Below the pieces are notes generated by a model that saw only the letters and a program-made list of their open reading frames with translations, was not told the DNA's origin and ran no database searches. A program made the position numbers and the translations under genes. Below are positions 41,919 to 46,287 of a stretch of DNA of 46,287 nt, piece by piece (the first letter of the stretch is position 1; every line of letters begins with the position of its first letter). The stretch is from an uncultured Prevotella sp. (GTDB lineage Bacteria > Bacteroidota > Bacteroidia > Bacteroidales > Bacteroidaceae). The stretch spans positions 1-46,287 of the forward strand of contig UQZX01000023.1 in the NCBI GenBank assembly GCA_900545525.1, written 5' to 3'.

Positions 41919-42958
41919 AGCGTGTTTCTTAAAGGGTTCTTGTCCGATTTATACCATTCTGCAAAGCGTCTTATACCCTCATGCAGCGGCGTCTTGTGTA
42001 TTTGTCCCAGCTCTCTTTCTATTTTCGACGTGTCGGCAAACGTGTCGTAGACGTCTCCCGGCTGCATGGGCAGCAGTTCCTTTTCGGTGGTGTGTCCCAG
42101 CGCTTTCTCCATTTCAGAGATGAAATCCGTAAGGCGTACCGGGTGCGAACATCCGATGTTGTATATCTCGTTCAGCCTTCCGCCTGCTGTGTCTGTCCCT
42201 GCTGCATCACGGTCAAGAGCCTTCAGCGTCCCTTCCACAATGTCGTCGATATATGTAAAGTCCCGCGTCATACATCCCCTGTTGAACATTTTTATAGGCT
42301 TCCCTCTTGTTATTGCCTCGGCAAACAGCATCGGTGCCATGTCCGGTCTGCCCCATGGTCCGTATACGGTGAAGTAGCGCAGTCCGGTCGCCTGCAGCCC
42401 GTACAGGCTGCTGTAGCAGTGTGCCATCAGCTCGTCCGATTTCTTGCTGGCGGCATAAAGGCTCATTGGAGAGTCAGTCCTGTCGCTCTCGCAGAAAGGC
42501 GTCTTCCCGCTTTTCCCGTATACCGAGCTTGACGATGCGTACACGAGGTGCTTTATCCTGTGATGCCTGCAACATTCAAGTATGTTCAGAAAACCGTCAA
42601 GGTTGCTCCTCATATATACGTTCGGGTTGTCTATAGAGTAGCGTACGCCCGCTTGTGCCGCCAGGTTTATAACCTTGTCAAAGCCAAATCTGCGGAAGAG
42701 CATGCCTGTCTTTTCCTTGTCCTCTATCCTCATCCGTATAAAGCGCAGGTTGGGATACAGCCTGCTTGTCGCGATGTTCATCTCCCATTCGGCGTCCTCA
42801 CGTGCAATCCCGCATTCATCAAGGCGTGCATATTTCAGTCTCGTATCATAGTATTCGTCTATGCAGTCTATGCCAGTCACATCGTCACCTCTCATCGCTA
42901 TGCGTCTCATGACATGCGAACCGATGAACCCTGCGGCTCCGGTAACTAATATTTTCAT
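41915..42958 (-). CDS. UDP-glucuronate 4-epimerase
   Basis: A 347-residue short-chain dehydrogenase/reductase family epimerase. NAD-binding G-A-A-G-F-I-G-S-H is at residues 7-15. The Ser/Tyr/Lys site is in S-S-S-S-V-Y-G and L-Y-A-A-S-K-K. The stretches L-M-A-H-C-Y, L-R-Y-F-T-V-Y-G-P-W-G-R-P-D-M-A and R-D-F-T-Y-I-D-D-I-V-E-G match UDP-glucuronate 4-epimerases rather than GalE. It should make UDP-galacturonate in the cytoplasm. It overlaps the ArnT-like gene (ATGA) and follows the PAP2 gene by 15 nt. Confidence 0.92.
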   Translation of the reverse strand: MKILVTGAAGFIGSHVMRRIAMRGDDVTGIDCIDEYYDTRLKYARLDECGIAREDAEWEMNIATSRLYPNLRFIRMRIEDKEKTGMLFRRFGFDKVINLAAQAGVRYSIDNPNVYMRSNLDGFLNILECCRHHRIKHLVYASSSSVYGKSGKTPFCESDRTDSPMSLYAASKKSDELMAHCYSSLYGLQATGLRYFTVYGPWGRPDMAPMLFAEAITRGKPIKMFNRGCMTRDFTYIDDIVEGTLKALDRDAAGTDTAGGRLNEIYNIGCSHPVRLTDFISEMEKALGHTTEKELLPMQPGDVYDTFADTSKIERELGQIHKTPLHEGIRRFAEWYKSDKNPLRNTL

Positions 42959-42973
42959 AATGCCCTGTATATT

Positions 42974-43618
42974 TTATAATGGTTGTCTGTTTACCTTTAT
43001 TCTTAATGATACCCTTCTGCCGGTTGTCTTGTTGTTTGCCGGAAGCACCGCCATGCAGCAGTGGTGATATATATCTGACATGTTCTTGGCACAGAAGGTG
43101 CCGATGATAATGCCCGCCGCGATGTCCGTGGGATAATGTACGCCGAGGTAAATCCTCGAATAGCAGATTATGACAGCCCATACCGCGAGCATACGTCCTG
43201 CAAGCCTGCGCTGTCCTGTCAATATCCAGTAGACAGCCAGAGCAGAACAGTTTGCGGCATGGCTTGAGGCAAATCCGTGGCTGCCGCCCCTGTATCCGCA
43301 GACAATATGTATATATCCGGATATCGGATTGTCGGGGTTTGACGGGCGCAGGCGTCCGACCAAGGGCTTCAGCACGCTTGATGTAATCTGGTCGGCAAAT
43401 GTAATGCATAATATAAGGAACAGCAGCCACGCTGCTGCCTTGCGTATACCGTTGTCCTTTATGATAAAAACAAGCAGTATCATGTACATCGGCAGCCATA
43501 TTGTCTTGTCGCTTACCGTGTACATGATACTGTCAAAAACAACGTTGTGATGTCCGTTTATTGCAAGCAGCATGTTAATGTCTGCTGCACTTAATACACT
43601 TTGTATAAAACTGACCAT
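42974..43618 (-). CDS. PAP2-family membrane phosphatase (possible lipid A phosphatase)
   Basis: A 214-residue membrane protein of about six helices with the three PAP2 motifs: K-P-L-V-G-R-L-R-P (residues ~85-93), S-S-H-A-A-N (~120) and S-R-I-Y-L-G-V-H-Y-P-T-D (~165-176) with its His. The S-S-H-A-A form of motif 2 is common in Bacteroidetes, where LpxE/LpxF-type enzymes remove lipid A phosphates. Undecaprenyl-diphosphate recycling is the alternative. It is the first gene of the seven-gene operon, with a -7 box 24 nt upstream. Confidence 0.9.
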   Translation of the reverse strand: MVSFIQSVLSAADINMLLAINGHHNVVFDSIMYTVSDKTIWLPMYMILLVFIIKDNGIRKAAAWLLFLILCITFADQITSSVLKPLVGRLRPSNPDNPISGYIHIVCGYRGGSHGFASSHAANCSALAVYWILTGQRRLAGRMLAVWAVIICYSRIYLGVHYPTDIAAGIIIGTFCAKNMSDIYHHCCMAVLPANNKTTGRRVSLRIKVNRQPL

Positions 43619-43641
43619 ATACTTTTGCTCTTGTACGGATA

Positions 43642-43649
43642 CAAAAATA
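43642..43649 (-). promoter_or_regulatory. -7 box of the PAP2-epimerase-ArnT-TCS operon
   Basis: The minus strand reads TATTTTTG, a full match to TAnnTTTG, 24 nt before the ATG at 43618. No clear TTTG lies at the -33 position, so activation, perhaps by the operon's own response regulator, is possible. This is the only good promoter candidate seen for the operon. Confidence 0.5.
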
Positions 43650-43723
43650 TGTAGTCTTTCTGTGAAAAATCTGAAGATTTGTTGCTGCGCATGTTAACGT
43701 ATTTTAAAAGGCACCGGCGGCTG

Positions 43724-46030
43724 TCAGTCCTCTTCCTCCCTTTCAAAACGCCTGTTCTTCGACTTTGTCTGCTTGCCGAAGGATATGTTGTATGTTGCCT
43801 TCAGGATAAAGAGCCGGTGTGCCGCGTCAAGTCTTATGCGCTCTTTCTTTGCGGCATGGCGGTTCAGTTCCTCTGTCTCCTGCCTGAGGTTGTCGAACGG
43901 GAAGAACATCATTGCCCCGAACATCCAGTTCTTGTACCTGTACATTGCACTCAGAGCCTGAAAGTTTTCATAGCTGCTGACGGTCTCTCCGCGCAGGTTT
44001 TTCACGCTGTTCTTCATCTCCCACATCAGTGACGCGTTCTTGTAGTTTGCCGAAACAGACATGTTGTAGAAGAAGCTGGTAATGCCGTGAGAGTAGTTGT
44101 TGCCCTTGCTGAGATAACGCGCCGCACCTCCCGTCAGCGACATTTGCAGCATGTCGCGTATAGGACCGACCTTTATTGTCGCCATTCCCCGTAGCCTCTG
44201 CCAGCTTTTCTGGTTGTCAAGTGTATTCATGACCTTGTCTCCGTAAAGCACCTTTTCATCCATTATGCAGTCCGGCTCATAGTCGTATGTCCCGCCTATG
44301 CCCACATAGAAGATTCCTTTTTGCCAGTCGTAGTTCAGCTGGGTGTGATAATTCATATACGATTTCAGTCCGGCATTACCCCGTTTCAGCTGCATGGAGT
44401 CAACAAACTGTATCACCTCGTCAAGGTCTTCGTATCCCGGCGATGCGTTCTTAGCCGTCCCTTTGAACCTTATCTTTGAACTTTCCGAAATCTTATACTG
44501 TATGTTCAGGCGCGGGTTTACGGCATACAGCGTCTCATCCTCTTTTCCCTTGTTGCTGTGGAAAGACCGTGTCACGCCCATTCCCAGCGTGTAGTCCAGC
44601 TTTCCTGCGCGTTTCTTGTACTCTCCGAACAAATATGTGTATCCCTGGCGGCTGTCCGTTTTCCTGCCGTTCATGAGGTGCTTGTTCTCCGCAAAGGTGT
44701 GAGAGTGCTTTACTCCGAAGTCCAGCACCTGTTTCCTTGCCAGTTTCTTCTCATAAATCACCTCCCCGCTTACGGTGTATCTCCTGCCTTGCACGCGGTT
44801 GTCGTTTGACGTAAGTACCTCGTCGCCTGTCTCCTCTATGTACAGGCGGTTGTCCTTGTTTGCCTGATAAGTGCCCACTATGTTCACGGCAAGCGTCTGA
44901 TCCTTTGGCATCGTGCGCTGCCAGTATATGTCGAGTGCAGGCTTGATTCTGCCCGAGTGGTACATGTTCGTCCGGTATACGAAGTCCTTCGGGTTGGCAG
45001 CATTGTACACCATGCTCTTGTTGTCCATGTGCGGCATGTTGCTGAACATCATCCTGAAGCGCACGTTGAAGTAAGACCTGTCGTCGGGCATGTAGCTGTA
45101 GTTGGTGTTAATCTGGTTGTTAAACTGCTCGATTTTCGAAGGTATGCCCGTCTCTATGCGTTGCAGCGTCTTGCCGCCGGCAAGGTTGAACGTTTCCGTT
45201 GTGTTGCTTCTGAGGCTTCCCGTGTCGGACAATCCGCTGAAGGCGCTGATGCCTAACTCCGACTTGCGCATGTTCACCTTTCCCGATACACGGTAGTTTC
45301 CCCACAGCGCGTTGACGCCCTGCATTATGTCGGAACTGAAGTTTCCGCCCGACGTGCGCCGCCTCACAATAAAGTTCAGCACCACCTCCGCATTGCCGTA
45401 GCGCATACCGGGACTGTCGATATACTCAATCCTTTTCACCTCTCCCGGCTGCAGCGCCATGATATCCTGTATTGTTGCCTCCGCATCGTTTATGCGCAGC
45501 TGCACATCACCGCCGTCTATGGTTGCTATCGTATTGCGGAAGCTGTTCACCTCAATCCTCGGTATCATCATTTCGCGCAGCAGGCTCACGCCGTTGTCCG
45601 ACAGTTTCACCTGCCTTGAGGTGGGATATAGCAGCTTGCGGTCTGAAAAACCGGTCTGTCCCGATGCAGTCACAGTGATGCCGTCAAGCTCCGTCCGGGC
45701 TGCAGTAAGATATATGTCGCCTGCGGACACATCCTTTCCTGTACCTTTCAGACTTGTTTTCAGCGTGTTGTATCCTATGCACGATATCTTCAGCATATAC
45801 GTCCCGCGTTCTTTCGTGTCGTATACCGCGAAGCCGCCGTTCTTCTTTGTCGTCGTGCCGGATATGAAAACCGAGTCGGCAGTCATCATCGTAACGCTTG
45901 CAAATTCCACCGGCAGTCCGGTCTCTCCGTCTTTTATTACACCCCTTACGGATGTCCCCTGTGCCTGCGCTTCCATGAATGTGCATGCGGCAAGCAGCAT
46001 GGCGGCGGCAAATATTCTGATAGTTTGCAT
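43724..46030 (-). CDS. Outer-membrane TonB-receptor-like beta-barrel protein
   Basis: A 768-residue outer-membrane protein with a signal peptide (about residues 1-23, A-Q-A-Q). A carboxypeptidase-regulatory-like domain (about 27-110: V-R-G-V-I-K-D-G-E-T-G-L-P-V-E-F-A-S-V) is followed by a plug-like domain and a large barrel of the OMP_b-brl_3 type. It lacks a strong TonB box and the SusC-specific blocks and has no SusD partner, so it is probably not a glycan importer. Such orphan proteins occur beside regulators in Bacteroidetes. Its end is 73 nt from the putative transcript start region of the PAP2 operon. AGGAAAAG precedes the ATG. Its cargo is unknown. Confidence 0.85.
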   Translation of the reverse strand: MQTIRIFAAAMLLAACTFMEAQAQGTSVRGVIKDGETGLPVEFASVTMMTADSVFISGTTTKKNGGFAVYDTKERGTYMLKISCIGYNTLKTSLKGTGKDVSAGDIYLTAARTELDGITVTASGQTGFSDRKLLYPTSRQVKLSDNGVSLLREMMIPRIEVNSFRNTIATIDGGDVQLRINDAEATIQDIMALQPGEVKRIEYIDSPGMRYGNAEVVLNFIVRRRTSGGNFSSDIMQGVNALWGNYRVSGKVNMRKSELGISAFSGLSDTGSLRSNTTETFNLAGGKTLQRIETGIPSKIEQFNNQINTNYSYMPDDRSYFNVRFRMMFSNMPHMDNKSMVYNAANPKDFVYRTNMYHSGRIKPALDIYWQRTMPKDQTLAVNIVGTYQANKDNRLYIEETGDEVLTSNDNRVQGRRYTVSGEVIYEKKLARKQVLDFGVKHSHTFAENKHLMNGRKTDSRQGYTYLFGEYKKRAGKLDYTLGMGVTRSFHSNKGKEDETLYAVNPRLNIQYKISESSKIRFKGTAKNASPGYEDLDEVIQFVDSMQLKRGNAGLKSYMNYHTQLNYDWQKGIFYVGIGGTYDYEPDCIMDEKVLYGDKVMNTLDNQKSWQRLRGMATIKVGPIRDMLQMSLTGGAARYLSKGNNYSHGITSFFYNMSVSANYKNASLMWEMKNSVKNLRGETVSSYENFQALSAMYRYKNWMFGAMMFFPFDNLRQETEELNRHAAKKERIRLDAAHRLFILKATYNISFGKQTKSKNRRFEREEED

Positions 46031-46055
46031 GTCTTTTCCTGTTTTTTAGTATTAT

Positions 46056-46067
46056 CAAGGCGCCTTG
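46056..46067. promoter_or_regulatory. Perfect 12-bp palindrome upstream of the outer-membrane barrel gene
   Basis: CAAGGCGCCTTG is a perfect palindrome 26 nt before the ATG at 46030, where a leader or operator would be. It could bind a dimeric regulator. No -7 box was found in the region 46068-46200, and a chance palindrome cannot be excluded. Confidence 0.3.
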
Positions 46068-46246
46068 TATGTTTGTCATTTATCCGTTAGACGTAATGTC
46101 AGGGATGAAAGTTGCAGTGCCGTATGTTTTTTGCCGGTTATGCTCCGGTACCCGGCAGACAAATGGAAAAATACGTCCGTTCACCATATTAATTATCAGT
46201 TAGTTCGACGAATCTATCTTACCTGTTATATTACAAACCACCCCTG

Positions 46247-46269
46247 CCCCTCCTTTGGAAAAGGAGGGG
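46247..46269. repeat. G/C-rich hairpin at the window end
   Basis: CCCCTCCTTT (46247-46256) and AAAGGAGGGG (46260-46269) form a perfect 10-bp stem with a 3-nt loop. Hairpins of this CCCCTCC/GGAGGGG sort are widespread between genes in Bacteroidetes. It may be a repeat element or a terminator of a gene beyond the window. The rest of 46031-46287 has no gene. Confidence 0.5.
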
Positions 46270-46287
46270 ACACAGGCGCAGGCATTG

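Noticed and set aside
39581..42958. Aminoarabinose (arn) operon
   Set aside because: ArnC- and ArnT-like genes occur, but ArnA, ArnB and ArnD are absent, and the epimerase motifs fit UDP-glucuronate 4-epimerase.

Overview
The window comes from a Bacteroidales chromosome, most likely Prevotella or a close relative. The evidence is a SusC/SusD pair with surface lipoproteins, a complete porPKLMN block of the type IX secretion system, promoters of the Bacteroidetes TAnnTTTG type, and short Prevotella-like C-terminal tails on secreted proteins. No rRNA, tRNA, transposase or true CRISPR array was seen.

Layout. 1-544: the 5' part of a secreted SGNH/DUF4886 protein (minus strand). 743-29915: a large glycan utilisation locus (PUL). 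It opens with a three-module secreted binding protein, a minus-strand AraC-family regulator and a secreted two-module GH5. A long plus-strand run follows: SGNH esterase, SusC, SusD, IPT-type surface glycan-binding lipoprotein, GH5 lipoprotein, GH5_2-like enzyme, GH2 beta-mannosidase, another GH5, a DUF4038/GH140-like enzyme, GH130 mannosylglucose phosphorylase, GPH symporter, GH78, a SASA-type acetylesterase, mannose-6-phosphate isomerase and a GH172/DUF2961 protein. 30476-36296: porP-K-L-M-N. 36419-37033: a small outer-membrane beta-barrel protein. 37135-43618 (minus): a seven-gene operon, read as PAP2 phosphatase, UDP-glucuronate 4-epimerase, ArnT-like transferase, GT2, double LAB_N membrane protein, response regulator and histidine kinase. 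43724-46030 (minus): an outer-membrane TonB-receptor-like protein.

How it works together. The PUL fits an acetylated glucomannan-type beta-mannan. Surface GH5 enzymes cut the chain, SusCD imports the pieces, and periplasmic GH2, GH5 and esterases trim them. The GPH symporter takes up disaccharides, and the cytoplasmic GH130 phosphorolyses Man-Glc to mannose-1-phosphate and glucose. ManA then joins mannose-6-phosphate to glycolysis. There is no GH26, mannobiose epimerase or alpha-galactosidase. GH78, GH172 and the GH140-like enzyme point to extra side groups or a second glycan. The minus-strand operon has the parts needed to make UDP-galacturonate, load it on a polyprenyl carrier, transfer it to lipid A and remove lipid A phosphate, with its own two-component system.

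The most notable signals not explained by gene calls are three. First, a shared two-half-site operator sits at exactly the same distance (57 nt) from the -7 box of three PUL promoters, next to the AraC gene. Second, five copies of an unnamed carbohydrate-binding-like module occur in the two proteins behind two of those promoters. Third, tandem arrays of an imperfectly palindromic 22-bp unit lie in three intergenic regions.
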